From Gammaproteobacteria bacterium (GTDB lineage: Bacteria > Pseudomonadota > Gammaproteobacteria > Ga0077536): DNA of 64,000 bases. The translations under genes were made by a program, and so were the position numbers. Where the stretch lies: NCBI GenBank assembly GCA_016209015.1, contig JACQWY010000049.1:21930-85929 (forward strand), written 5' to 3'. Shown here piece after piece: positions 46,217-55,800 of this stretch; the stretch's first letter is position 1; every line of letters begins with the position of its first letter. The notes under the pieces were generated by a model that saw nothing but the letters and a program-made list of their open reading frames with translations, was not told the origin of the DNA and did no database searches.

Positions 46217-47116
46217 ATGGCCGATGACGACATCGCAGTCGATGTCGAACCCGATAGGGTGACGATCCGCTGCCGGCACTTGATCACCAAGTCCCTGCGG
46301 CGGACGACCGACCTCGTCGAGTTCGATCCGCTCATCTTCAATCTCGACGTGCCCCTGCCGGTGGTGAGCAAGGTCGCGGCGAAAGCGATCTCGAAGAAGA
46401 CGCTCGCCGCGATCGCGACGAAATCGGAATACATCGTCGAGCAGATCCGCAAACAGGTGGAGGAGGTCGTCGCCAAGCTCATCACCGAGGTCGAAGGTTT
46501 CCAGAAGAAGGATGCGAAGGACGACAAGAACGCCTACCGCCAGGCGGGCGAGGCCGTGAAGCGGGCGGTGGCGCGTATCGACGACGTCGTCGAATCCGCG
46601 CCGCCGAAGATCCGCAAGATCATCGAGGATCAGACGAAAGGCGATGCGGGCTACAAGAACGACAAGCTGCACTCGACCGGCACCTGGGGCTTCCGCACGA
46701 GCAAGGGCATGTGGCTCGCTTCGGGCAAGTTCCAGAACATCTCGAAGGACGACGACAAGGCGGGCGACGAGTTGCGCAAAGGGCTCGAAGGCGCGAAATC
46801 CGCTTCGCGCAGCAGCCCTTACGAGTTCGTGCTCGCGAGCGGCCGCGAAGCCGGGATCGTGATCCGCAAGCGCACCACGGGCACCGACAAGAAGGCGGCG
46901 ATCGAGATGCGCGAGGGCGGCGGCCAGATCTATTACGGCGACATCCTCTACGAGAAGAGCAAGTACGTGTTCGTCATCGACAAGTCCTGCTCGGTCGGTC
47001 AGGGCGCGAAGCTCGCGAAGCAGCTCCAGGCGGCGCTGCTGGAAGCCGTCGGCAAGCGCTACGCCATCCGCGTCGAGGGCGAGGGCTACGGTGAAGAGGA
47101 GGACGGCGAGAGCTAG
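46217..47116 (+). CDS. Unknown Lys-rich protein at the end of the T6SS operon
   Basis: A 299-residue soluble protein I do not recognise. The first 20-60 residues look beta-rich (VDVEPDRVTIRCRHLITKS). Residues 60-140 are strongly Lys/Glu helical (KKTLAAIATKSEYIVEQIRKQVEEVV). The C-terminal part is a mixed fold (GQIYYGDILYEKSKYVFVIDKSCSVGQG), followed by an acidic tail. It starts 18 nt after tssH, so it is probably co-transcribed. Low Ala/Arg and high Lys set it apart from its neighbours. It may be an effector, a scaffold or an immunity protein; no evidence decides. Confidence 0.75.
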   Translation: MADDDIAVDVEPDRVTIRCRHLITKSLRRTTDLVEFDPLIFNLDVPLPVVSKVAAKAISKKTLAAIATKSEYIVEQIRKQVEEVVAKLITEVEGFQKKDAKDDKNAYRQAGEAVKRAVARIDDVVESAPPKIRKIIEDQTKGDAGYKNDKLHSTGTWGFRTSKGMWLASGKFQNISKDDDKAGDELRKGLEGAKSASRSSPYEFVLASGREAGIVIRKRTTGTDKKAAIEMREGGGQIYYGDILYEKSKYVFVIDKSCSVGQGAKLAKQLQAALLEAVGKRYAIRVEGEGYGEEEDGES

Positions 47117-47210
47117 CGCTTCAGCAGGTCCTGGGCCGACACTCGCCGCCGGCTCGTCATCCGTATGAAGCCGGCGCACCCCTTTCAATGACGAATCCAG
47201 GAGTCGGTGC

Positions 47211-48677
47211 ATGAAGAAGAACGAAACCCCGCAGCTCGCCGCGAGCTGGTGGAAAGGCGCGCAGCCCGAGGGCCTCGCGAGCGCGAAGGATCTCGACAAG
47301 GCGCTCGTGGCTTACGAGGACGCGCGCAAGGAGCTCGGCAAGGCGAAGAACGACGCCGCGAAGAAGCTCACCGGGAATGCGCTCGACGCGATCGCCACGG
47401 CCGCGAAGAAAGTGCAGATGGAGGCGGAGAAGCTCGCGAAGAATCCGCCGAAGAAGGCCGATCCCGAGGACTATCTCAATACCGCGGACGTCATGAAGAA
47501 AGTCCCGCGGGTGATCGAATCCGTCGAGAAGACGCTCGGCAGGCTCGTGGAGGCCGGCCCGGGCGGCGACGCCGAGGAGGAGGACGACGAGCAGGGCGCG
47601 TTCGGCAAGCTCGACGTCTACGGCGCTTACCTGCGCAAGATGCTGAAGCGTCTGCGCGCGAAACCGATGAACTTCGCCGTCGGCATCGGCAGGAAGCCCG
47701 AGGATCACCGCTTCGTCTTCCATCGCTCGAAGCCCGCGAAGGCGCTCTCCGCGCTCATCAGGCAGGAGACCGATCTCAAGCGCGTGACGTGGGGCATCGC
47801 CGGTGCTGATCCCGATCGGCCGATGCTGCTCGTGCTCGCGCTCGAAGGCCCGCAGGCGCCGGGTCTGAAGAAGAAGGGCGAGAAGCACATGAAGCTCCTC
47901 AAGCCGCTGCCCTTCGCCAGGATCATGCTCATGGTCGAAGGGGAGGAGGCCGAGGACATCGTCGATCCGGACGATCCGGACGACGCGTCGGACGAGATCG
48001 AGGAAGAAGAGGACGAGAGCGCGGAGGCGAAGGAGGACGCGGTCGCCGAAGTGAAGGCCGAGCAGGGCCCGGCCTTCGCGGCACGCCTGAAGGAGCTGCT
48101 GCCGAAGATCCAGCGGCTCGCCGGCGCGAATCCGGAGGAGGCCCAGAACGCGAAATTGAAGGCGAGCGAGGCCGGTGTGTTCGCGCGCAAGCAGGATTTC
48201 GCGAGTGCGAACCGCCTGCTCGACGAATTGCAGGCGCTGCTCGGGGCGGGCAAAGAGGCGCCGGCACCGACCTCGCCGACGGGTTCCAAGGTCGTCTTCA
48301 CGCAATCGCGACTCGCCTGGGTCGCTGCGCGCAACAAGGTCCACGCCGAGCTCCAGAAGCTGGAAGCGTCGATACTCGAGGTGTACCGCGACGATGACGT
48401 GTTCGGAGAGGTGCGGAGCGGTGTACGCAGGCTCGACGGCATCCTGGAGGCCCTGGACGAGGAGCTCATCGACAAGCTGGACGAAGCGTTGAACGCGGTC
48501 GACGCAGCCGCGCATGCCCGCTCGATCGGCGAAGCACGCGCGATCATCCAGCGCTACCGTCGTTTCCTGGAAACCGATCCGCTGGTCAAGGCGGTCGACA
48601 CGAACCCCTTCGTCGCGGTCGCCGTCGAGTCGACGATGAACAAGACGCTCGCGGTGCTGGAAGCAAAGATCGTGTGA
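47211..48677 (+). CDS. Unknown coiled-coil/acidic protein at the end of the T6SS operon
   Basis: A 488-residue protein of largely helical, heptad-like character. The Lys-rich first 90 residues are followed by an acidic stretch (EEEDDEQ near 125), a globular segment (MNFAVGIGRKPEDHRFVFHRSK), a long acidic linker (EEEEDESAEAKEDA near 265) and a C-terminal helical domain (SRLAWVAARNKVHAELQKLE, NPFVAVAVESTMNKTLA). That last segment resembles one I recall from the tails of large bacterial toxin-associated or secreted proteins, so delivery by the T6SS is possible. It is the last gene before the convergent T6SS arm. Confidence 0.75.
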   Translation: MKKNETPQLAASWWKGAQPEGLASAKDLDKALVAYEDARKELGKAKNDAAKKLTGNALDAIATAAKKVQMEAEKLAKNPPKKADPEDYLNTADVMKKVPRVIESVEKTLGRLVEAGPGGDAEEEDDEQGAFGKLDVYGAYLRKMLKRLRAKPMNFAVGIGRKPEDHRFVFHRSKPAKALSALIRQETDLKRVTWGIAGADPDRPMLLVLALEGPQAPGLKKKGEKHMKLLKPLPFARIMLMVEGEEAEDIVDPDDPDDASDEIEEEEDESAEAKEDAVAEVKAEQGPAFAARLKELLPKIQRLAGANPEEAQNAKLKASEAGVFARKQDFASANRLLDELQALLGAGKEAPAPTSPTGSKVVFTQSRLAWVAARNKVHAELQKLEASILEVYRDDDVFGEVRSGVRRLDGILEALDEELIDKLDEALNAVDAAAHARSIGEARAIIQRYRRFLETDPLVKAVDTNPFVAVAVESTMNKTLAVLEAKIV

Positions 48678-48741
48678 GCAGACGACGCCCGTCGGCGCGT
48701 CACGAACCACGACAGGCGGGACCGCGGGGCCGGCGCCCGCA

Positions 48742-49124
48742 GTGTGGAAGGAGCACATCGAGGGCATCGAATCCGGCGGACGTCGTCGCCGACATCGCGA
48801 AGCAACAGGACAAATTCTGCAACGCGCTGCCGGGCACTGCGTTCAGGGAACCCGCGCCCGTGGTCGCGCCGCTCGGCGCGCCACCGGATCCGCCATCGGA
48901 CGCCGCTCCGCCCCTATCGCACGCCGAACAGCGCCTGCGTCGCGTAGGCCGGCAATTCGCCGCGCCATCCGCAGTCGGACAAGGCGGAGGTCTTCGAGGA
49001 AGGCATGTCCTTCGCCATGGTGCCGCCGGGCGCGGCGAAACCTGCGACGAAGGACACCGCGGACATGGAAAGCGCGATGGGCAAGGTCCGAAGCAAGCTC
49101 CGGGCGGCCTCAGGAACGTCGTGA
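48742..49124 (+). pseudogene. Frameshifted remnant of a small gene
   Basis: Between the two T6SS arms, three successive stretches look coding but in different frames: VWKEHIEGIESGG from 48742, DVVADIAKQQDKFCNALPGT (48779 to about 48960), then SDKAEVFEEGMSFAMVPPGA to a TGA at 49121-49123. GC at third positions is high in each piece. This suggests one ~125-codon gene broken by two indels, or sequence errors. I recognise no family; the Pro-rich middle and position near PAAR suggest a T6SS-associated small protein. Confidence 0.4.
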
Positions 49125-49147
49125 TCGCGCACGGCGCTGAAGCCCCG

Positions 49148-49438
49148 TCACCCGCCGATCATCACCGTCGGCGCGCCGAGGACGATCACGCCGCCGTGCG
49201 CGGTGTTGTCGCCGATGCGCGCCGCCGGCAGGCCGCCGACGAGCACCGTCGCCGAGCCCTTGATGATGGAATCCGGGGGGCCGACGCACACGCACATGTC
49301 GCTGACGCGCGCCTGCGGCATCATGCAGGTGAGCACGGTCGGCATGCCGGGGGCGACAATCGGCCCGCCGACGTGTGGCACGACTCCCGTGACCATCGGG
49401 CAGGTGTGCAGATCGGTCAGGCGTGCGGCGGGCGGCAT
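49148..49438 (-). CDS. T6SS spike-tip PAAR protein
   Basis: A 96-residue stand-alone PAAR-domain protein that sharpens the VgrG spike with a zinc-bound cone. It begins PPAARLTDLHTC and contains repeats of PPxV/IxPGxPTV and GLPAARIGDNTAHGGVI, with Cys/His residues (His11, Cys13, the C-V-C pair) suited to Zn binding. There is no fused toxin. It is the last gene of the leftward tagH-PAAR operon, 43 nt after the fused sheath gene. Confidence 0.92.
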   Translation of the reverse strand: MPPAARLTDLHTCPMVTGVVPHVGGPIVAPGMPTVLTCMMPQARVSDMCVCVGPPDSIIKGSATVLVGGLPAARIGDNTAHGGVIVLGAPTVMIGG

Positions 49439-49481
49439 GGTGTGATCTCGTCTCTGAATCTTCCGGAAGCTTACCCGATCC

Positions 49482-51260
49482 TCATTCCAGATCCGCGAGC
49501 AGCGCCGCGAGCTCGGGATCGAGCTCGCCCTCGGCCGCGGGCGGCGGATTCGTGCTCGCCTCGAGCTCGGCGAGCAGGGCGTCGAGATCGGCATCGGCGG
49601 ATTCCGCCGCGGCGGGTGCGGCCGGCGTCGCTTCGAGCTCGGCGAGCAGCGCATCGAGCTCGCCCTCGCTCGTACTCTCCGGCAGGGTCGCCGCAGCTTC
49701 CTCGACTTCACCGCCGACCGCCGGCCCAGGTTCGGGCGTCGCCGCCGGGGCCGCGGCGCCGGCGACCGGCAGCTTCAATTGATCGGGGCTCGACCACGGG
49801 CCGAGCAGCACGGGCCCGGCGAGCGAGCCGAAGCCGCCGAGCCGCACTTCCGGCCGGCCCTTCAAGGCCAGCACGGGAATGAAGTTCTGCTTCATGACGT
49901 GTGCGGCGCGCTTCTCGCTCAGCAGGCGCTCCGCGCACGGGAAGGCGATCTGCTCGCCGTCGTCGTCCTCGAAATAGAAATACGCCATGTCGTCGAGCGC
50001 GAGCACGCCGCCCGGCTTCATCTTCATGCCCTGCTGCCGGAACTGGCCCGCGAGCAGCACCGCGGCGAGGATCGACGGGTTGCCCCACAGGAGCCCGCGC
50101 AGGCCGTGCGCGCGATCGAATTCCTCGTAGTCGAAGGCATCGATCGATTCGCCCGTCTCGCCATAGGGCGCACGCAGGAGGAAGCGCGGCAGCGCGAGTC
50201 CGAGGAAGCCGGCCTGCGGCAGCGCGCGCAAGGCGTCCCAGGCTTCGGCGACGAGCGGATGCAGATCGTCGAGCTTCACGTCGATGCAGTCGTTGCCGAT
50301 CGCGGCGATCAACGGCGCCTGCGCCGCGGCCGCGAGATGCGCGGCGCGGCCGAGCAGCTCGGCGTGCGGCGGCGTCATCTCGAAGGCGTAGTTCGCGACG
50401 ATGAGCGAGAACGGGCCTTGCTGCGCATCGAGCGCGGGCTGTTCGACGAGCAGCTTGTAGAGGCCCGTCTCGTCGAGCGCCTGTGCCGCCGAGAGATCCG
50501 CCGCGAATTCCTCGGCCGTCACGTCGAAGACGACGAGGTGCAGGGAAGTGTCGGTCTCGATGCGCCGGACCAGGAAATCGAGCGAACGCCAGGCTGCTTC
50601 GAGCGCCTGGAAATCGGGATGGTGCAGGACTTCGTTCATCGTCGCCGTGAGCGCGCGGTCGACGAGACCGACGAGCGCCTTCTGGTCCGGATTCCCCGCG
50701 GCGACGACGAAAGGTCCGACGACGCGCTGCACGAGCTCGTCGACGGGCGTCGGCTCCGGCGCGTCGACCGTCGGCGCGCCCATCAGCCGCGCGAAGTCCG
50801 ACAGCTTCGCGTCGACGCGCAGCGCGCTCGCGCGCGACCTGCGTTTCGCGGCGCCGACGGCTTCGTCCGCGCCTTCCCAGCCGAGCACCTCGTCGGCGGC
50901 GGATTTCGCGGTCTTCGGGTTCTCGAGCCGGCGCCGCAGCGAGGACAGCTCGGCGAAGATCCCGAGATTCCCGTAGAGCTGATCGGGATGCAGATCATCG
51001 ACGGAGGCCGGCTTGAATTCCACGCTGCCGCCGGCCCCGACGGGCAGGTTCAGCGTCGTGCCGAAGCGCTGCAGCACGTCTTCGATATTGTCCACGTCGA
51101 GCTTGATGGGCTTGCGCTTCGCGAGCTCGGCGCCTTTCGCGAGCTCGCCGCGATTCGCACGGCCCGAGAAATCGCCGAGCACCGCGATGCGAAACCGGCC
51201 CGGCGCCTTGCGCGGCGCGCCGCCCGACGTGGGCTTCCCGAAATTCATGCTGTATTTCAT
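49482..51260 (-). CDS. Fused TssB-TssC-like sheath paralogue with acidic repeat tail
   Basis: A 592-residue protein. Residues 1-~125 match the TssB fold (FRIAVLGDFSGRANRGE, KPIKLDVDNIEDVLQRFG, VEFKPASVDDLHPDQLY). Residues ~150-500 match the TssC core (NEVLHHPDFQALEAAWRSLDFLV, PHAELLGRAAHLAAAA, PRFLLRAPYGETGESIDAFDYEEF). The TssC end (YQLEGLTVSLRL type) is replaced by a Pro/Ala-rich acidic tail with three copies of an LDALLAELE-like motif. A normal tssB/tssC pair is encoded 12 kb away. It may cap, initiate or regulate the sheath instead of forming its bulk (inference). Confidence 0.88.
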   Translation of the reverse strand: MKYSMNFGKPTSGGAPRKAPGRFRIAVLGDFSGRANRGELAKGAELAKRKPIKLDVDNIEDVLQRFGTTLNLPVGAGGSVEFKPASVDDLHPDQLYGNLGIFAELSSLRRRLENPKTAKSAADEVLGWEGADEAVGAAKRRSRASALRVDAKLSDFARLMGAPTVDAPEPTPVDELVQRVVGPFVVAAGNPDQKALVGLVDRALTATMNEVLHHPDFQALEAAWRSLDFLVRRIETDTSLHLVVFDVTAEEFAADLSAAQALDETGLYKLLVEQPALDAQQGPFSLIVANYAFEMTPPHAELLGRAAHLAAAAQAPLIAAIGNDCIDVKLDDLHPLVAEAWDALRALPQAGFLGLALPRFLLRAPYGETGESIDAFDYEEFDRAHGLRGLLWGNPSILAAVLLAGQFRQQGMKMKPGGVLALDDMAYFYFEDDDGEQIAFPCAERLLSEKRAAHVMKQNFIPVLALKGRPEVRLGGFGSLAGPVLLGPWSSPDQLKLPVAGAAAPAATPEPGPAVGGEVEEAAATLPESTSEGELDALLAELEATPAAPAAAESADADLDALLAELEASTNPPPAAEGELDPELAALLADLE

Positions 51261-51308
51261 GTCGTGAGTTCCTCGGGCTGTACGAGGGCGGCGCCGGTGG
51301 CGCGCCCG

Positions 51309-52043
51309 TCAATCGGAGGCGGAGAATTCGACGCTGATCACCGTCACGTTGTCCGAGCACTGGCGGGCGAGCGCGAGCTCGATGAGACGGTGGCAGACTT
51401 CGTCGGGCGGCAGCGCGGCGAGATGGCGGCGCATCTCCTCGCTGCTCACGACGCGGTACAAGCCGTCGCTGCACAACAGGAAGCGATCGCCGGGCCGCAG
51501 ATCCGTGATACCGATCTCGAAGGCGTCTTCCGCCGTGAGCGCGCCGACGGCGCGCGTGATGACGTTCGCGGAGGGATGATCCTCCGCCGTCTCGCGCGTG
51601 ACCTCGCCGGCGGCGATCAATTCCTCGATCTCGCTGTGATCACGCGTGAGCTGCCTGAGCTCCTCGCCGCGCAGGCGGTAGACGCGGCTGTCGCCGGCCC
51701 ACAGAAACGCCGCCTGGCGGTTGAACGTCAGGAGCGCGACGACCGTGCTGCCGATCACCGAGCCCGGCGGCAGGTCCGCGGTGTCGTCCACCAGGCGCGC
51801 GTTGACTTCGAGCAGCAGCGACTCGACTTCGCCCACGAACTCGCCGAGCGAGCGGAACTCACCGACCGAGCCGAGCGTGTTGACGATGAGCTGGCTCGCG
51901 TAGTCGCCGGCCTGATGACCGCCCATGCCGTCGGCGACGACCCACAGGCCGCGCTCCGGCAGCGCGAGGCAGGAATCCTCGTTCAACTTGCGCACCGTGC
52001 CGAGGTGCGACTTGCTGGCCGAGATGCTCTTCAACTGCGTCAT
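51309..52043 (-). CDS. pppA: PP2C-type protein phosphatase PppA
   Basis: A 244-residue Ser/Thr phosphatase of the PPM family with the metal-binding motifs VRKLNEDS, VVADGMGGHQAG, GSTVVALL, WAGDSRVYRLRGEEL and LCSDGLYR, and ARQCSDNVTVISV at the end. In T6SS loci, PppA reverses the phosphorylation placed by kinase PpkA and so restrains firing. It lies 7 nt after tagF. No ppkA gene is in the window. Confidence 0.94.
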   Translation of the reverse strand: MTQLKSISASKSHLGTVRKLNEDSCLALPERGLWVVADGMGGHQAGDYASQLIVNTLGSVGEFRSLGEFVGEVESLLLEVNARLVDDTADLPPGSVIGSTVVALLTFNRQAAFLWAGDSRVYRLRGEELRQLTRDHSEIEELIAAGEVTRETAEDHPSANVITRAVGALTAEDAFEIGITDLRPGDRFLLCSDGLYRVVSSEEMRRHLAALPPDEVCHRLIELALARQCSDNVTVISVEFSASD

Positions 52044-52050
52044 GCGATCC

Positions 52051-52794
52051 TCACTCGTCCGCGAGCAGCGCGCTGTAGTCGCCGCCGTCGCCGCCGCCCG
52101 CCGCGCCGGCCGGCGCGGCAGCGGCGCTCAGGAACGCCGTGAAGCCGAGCGGCGCGGGCAGACCCGCGCGTACCAGGAACTGCGGGGCGATCGTCTCCGA
52201 ACCCGTGGTCAGCCAGAACGAGCAGGCGCCGAAGCTCGCGCGGGCGAGGGCGCTCAAGGCGGGCGCGCAGCCCGCGGCGAGCGACGCCTCCGGCAGCTCG
52301 ACGTTCCAGCCGTCGGCGTGGCGCGTGCCGGCACAGGCGGCCGCATCGGCGACCGCGGCCGGCGGCAGGGCGGTGACGCGCGCCTCGAAGGCGTCGACGT
52401 CGAACTCCTCGTCGTCGAGCGCGGCGAGCAGGAGATCCTCGACGCCCGTGAACCAGGCCTCGCCCGCGGCCAGCGCGAGGCAGGGATCGGCCCCGGCGGC
52501 GAGCGGGCAGGCGAGCGTGAGCGGGAAGTAGCGGCCGACGCGATCGACGCTCGGCATCATGACGCCGGCCCAGGCCTCCGGGCCGCCGAGTCCGGCATCG
52601 AGCACGAAGCGCCACAGCGGGCTCGTGAGATACGCATCGAGCCAGCCCTCGCCGAGCTGGCCGCGGCTCGCGTGCAGCGCCTGTTGCAGCCAGGCATCCC
52701 AGGGATCGACGAACGCGCGCGGCAGCCTGCGCGTGATGAAATCGCCGAGGCCGGGCACTTTCCCGTAGAAGCCGGGCGCGATGCTGCCGTCCAT
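52051..52794 (-). CDS. tagF: T6SS post-translational repressor TagF
   Basis: A 247-residue TagF (DUF2094/ImpM) protein with APGFYGKVPGLGDFITRRLP, WDAWLQQALHASR, SPLWRFVLDAG, GVMMPSVDRVGRYFPLTLA and the C-terminal SFWLTTGSE. TagF holds the system off by binding the FHA protein. Its end, YSALLADE, resembles the LLAxLE repeats of the neighbouring fused sheath protein. Confidence 0.94.
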   Translation of the reverse strand: MDGSIAPGFYGKVPGLGDFITRRLPRAFVDPWDAWLQQALHASRGQLGEGWLDAYLTSPLWRFVLDAGLGGPEAWAGVMMPSVDRVGRYFPLTLACPLAAGADPCLALAAGEAWFTGVEDLLLAALDDEEFDVDAFEARVTALPPAAVADAAACAGTRHADGWNVELPEASLAAGCAPALSALARASFGACSFWLTTGSETIAPQFLVRAGLPAPLGFTAFLSAAAAPAGAAGGGDGGDYSALLADE

Positions 52795-52881
52795 GCTCAG
52801 GTCCCTCGCGCGCAGTTGCGCTGCGCATGGCGACGGTCGTTCATCCTTTTCCCCTTGCGGCGCCCCCGCGCCGCGCCGACG

Positions 52882-55800
52882 TCAGAATTTCTCCGGACAC
52901 GTGAAGCTGTGCGCTTCGTCGACGAGCAGCGGATTGACGACGCTCGTCGCGCGGATCTCGAATTGCACGTAGTGATCGTCGAACCGGAACGTGGCCACAC
53001 CCCGGTCGGCGGTGACGCGCTCGAGCTTCGCCTGCTCGAGCAGGCGGAACAGGGCCCACGGTCCGTCCTTGCGGCGCGAGGTCGTGCGGCCCGACCATTC
53101 CTGGAACGTGATCGCGGCGTCGAGACCGCCCGCCGGCGAAGGCCACTTCACGTTCTGGAAGTTCGGCTGGTTCTGGCCGAAGACGAGCTGCTGTCCGCCG
53201 ACGTCGAGCACGACGGCCTTGGATTTCACGTCGATGTTCACGGCCTTCACCGCGAATTCGAGCGCCGGGACGTCGCCGCCCGCACCGAAGTAGGCATCGC
53301 GGATCTTCGCCGCGGTCTGGAGCTGCATCAGCGCCTGCTCGGAGCTGCCGACGGAGATGTCCTCCACGGTCCGCCACTTCCACGGCTCGGCGGTGTTGTC
53401 GATGAAGCGCTTGAGCTTGTCCTTCACGAAGCCGTCGATGAGGCCGCCCGGCGCGAACAGCTTGCCGAAATCGCGCAGCGTCGCCTCGGCGTCCGTCGCC
53501 GGGTTCAGCGGATAACGGCCCTGCACGGCTTTCTTGCAGAACGGCAGGACGTCGGAGGACCAGGCCTCGTTGATCGCCGTGCGCAGCGTCTTCGTGTCCT
53601 CGGAGATCTTCTTCTGCTGCTCGGCCTGCTGCTGCCTGCCGGCGACGTCGGCCGCGCCGGACGTGAGCTGCATGATCCAGTCCTTGAGCGGATCGGGCTG
53701 GCCGATCGCGATTTCCTTCAGGCGCTTGTTGACGAGGCTCTCCTGCTGCTTCGGCGCGTCGGGCGTCGGCGGCGCACTGCTCATCGCGTCGAGCTCGCTG
53801 TAGAGCTTCGCGAGCGCCTCGATCGTGACGTCGATCGGCGCGACGCCGTTCTTGTCCGGCTTCACCGCGCTATTGAGCTGCACGAAGTGATCCTCGACGG
53901 CCGCGCCGGGCACGGCCGGCTGATCGGCCGCCGGCTTGTCGGCGACGCCGATCATCTTCGCGAGCTCGTCCTTCGTCCGCTGCACTTTCTCGCTCAATTT
54001 GCCGGCGGCGGCATCGAGACCGCCCGGCAGGCGCGTGAGGCTCGTGTTCTTGTCGATCGTCACGAGCAGCGCGCGCAGTGCGGAGTTGCGTCCGGAGAGC
54101 GCCTCGAGCACTTCGAGCGCCTGCGGCACGCTGCGGAACTGCACGATCTTCAGATCGCCGACGAGCCCCTGCCAGACCTTGAGATAATCCGAGAAATAGA
54201 GCTGGGTGACGTCGCCGTCGAGCTTCGTGAGCTCGGCGGCCGTCAGCTCGTCGCGGTCGTTCGCGAGCACCCAGGATTCGCTCCGCGCACGCGCGGCGAG
54301 CAGCTTGATCTCGGGTTGGAAGTCCTGGTAGTAGCCGTCGTAGGTGAAGAAATGCGGGATCGCTTCACCGAGATCCTTGCCGCTGCGGCGCGCGAAAGCC
54401 TTCGCGCCGAGCGGGCCGACGACTTCGCTCAGCACGAGCGGCGGAGTGTCCGTCTTCCGGAGCGCGTCACGCTTCAGGCGCGCGTACACGAGCTCGGCGA
54501 GCGGCGTCTGGTTCAGCGCGAGGCGCGTCTCGGCGACGAGCTTCTCGTCGAGCTCGGCGGCCTGCATGCCGCCGGTGAGCAGCGCGTCGAGATGCGAGAG
54601 CAGGCCCTTCACCGTGTCCGGCGCGCGCGGGTAATCCATCTCCCAGTGGAGCTGCAGCCAGGCCTTGAGGAAATCGGGCTCGAGGTGCTTCGCGTCGCCG
54701 AGCATGAGATAGGCCTTCAACGCCGCGTACTTCGGATCCGTGTCGCGGCCGACGCGCTGAATCTGTGTGGCGATGCGGGTCACCAGCATCGGCACGAACA
54801 CGCGGTTCAACTCGCGGTGATAAGCGGCCTTCGCCGCGCCGCCGAGCTTGCCGCCCTGGTACATGCCGAGCTCCCAGGCCCTGGCATGGTTCGCTTCGTA
54901 CTCGTCGTAGACCGTCGTGATGTCGCGCAGCGTGTCGAAGCGCTTCAGCACCTCCTCGATCGGCGTGTTCACGTCGATCGGCTGCGGCGCGATCTTGTTC
55001 CAGGCCTCGGTCTTCTCGTCGACCTTCTGCACGTAGCCGGTATTGCGCGTGTAGGCCGCCGACCAGGCGGCGATGCCCGCGGCGAGCGCGCCGAGCGCGA
55101 CGAAGTAGCCGAAGCGGCGCAGCCAGACGCGCGCACGTTCCGACCTGCGGTTCAGCCCCGCGATGTCGGCCTCGGGGAAGACGACTTTCTGCAGCAGGTT
55201 CGCGAGGAAGTAGCTGCGCCCCGAGCCGGAGAGCGCGCCGATGCGCTGCGCCGAGAGACCGAAGGAGCGCGCCACCGCGCCCATCACGCGATCGATCGGC
55301 GTGCCTTCCTGCGTGCCCGACGTGAAGTACACGCCGCGCAGGAGGATCGACTGATCGAAGCGCGTGGCGCGGAAGACCTCTTCGACGAAGGACTGGATCG
55401 GCGCCCGGATCGTCGACATCTGCTGCGGGAAGCCGTAGATGAGGCCGCGGCGCTGCGGGTCGCGCTCGTCGTTGAGACGGGACAGCAGGCGTTCGTTCAG
55501 CCGCTCCAGCAGGAGCTCGTATTCGCGGGCGAGCGCGCCGGGCGCGTCCGGTTCCTCGAGGTCGAACGTGCAGCCCCAGACCTGTTCGCGCTCCTCGCGG
55601 CCGAGGTCGTCGTAGAACTCCATGAAGCCCGCGACGAGATCGCACTTCGTGAACATGAGATACACGGGGAAGCGCAGCCCCAGCGTCGAATAGAGCTCGA
55701 GCACGCGCTGCTTGATGGCGCGCACGTGCAGCTGGCGCTCGCGATCGCTCTGCGTCAGCACGTCGGCGAGGCTGATCGCGACGAATACGCCGTTGATCGG

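Noticed and set aside
43487..47299. A 1270-codon leftward ORF opposite tssH
   Set aside because: Antisense shadow of ClpV and the following gene, with no recognisable domain.
48914..49132. A 72-codon leftward ORF with an apolar segment
   Set aside because: The opposite strand gives a more protein-like reading with better codon bias, and no start signal supports the leftward ORF.
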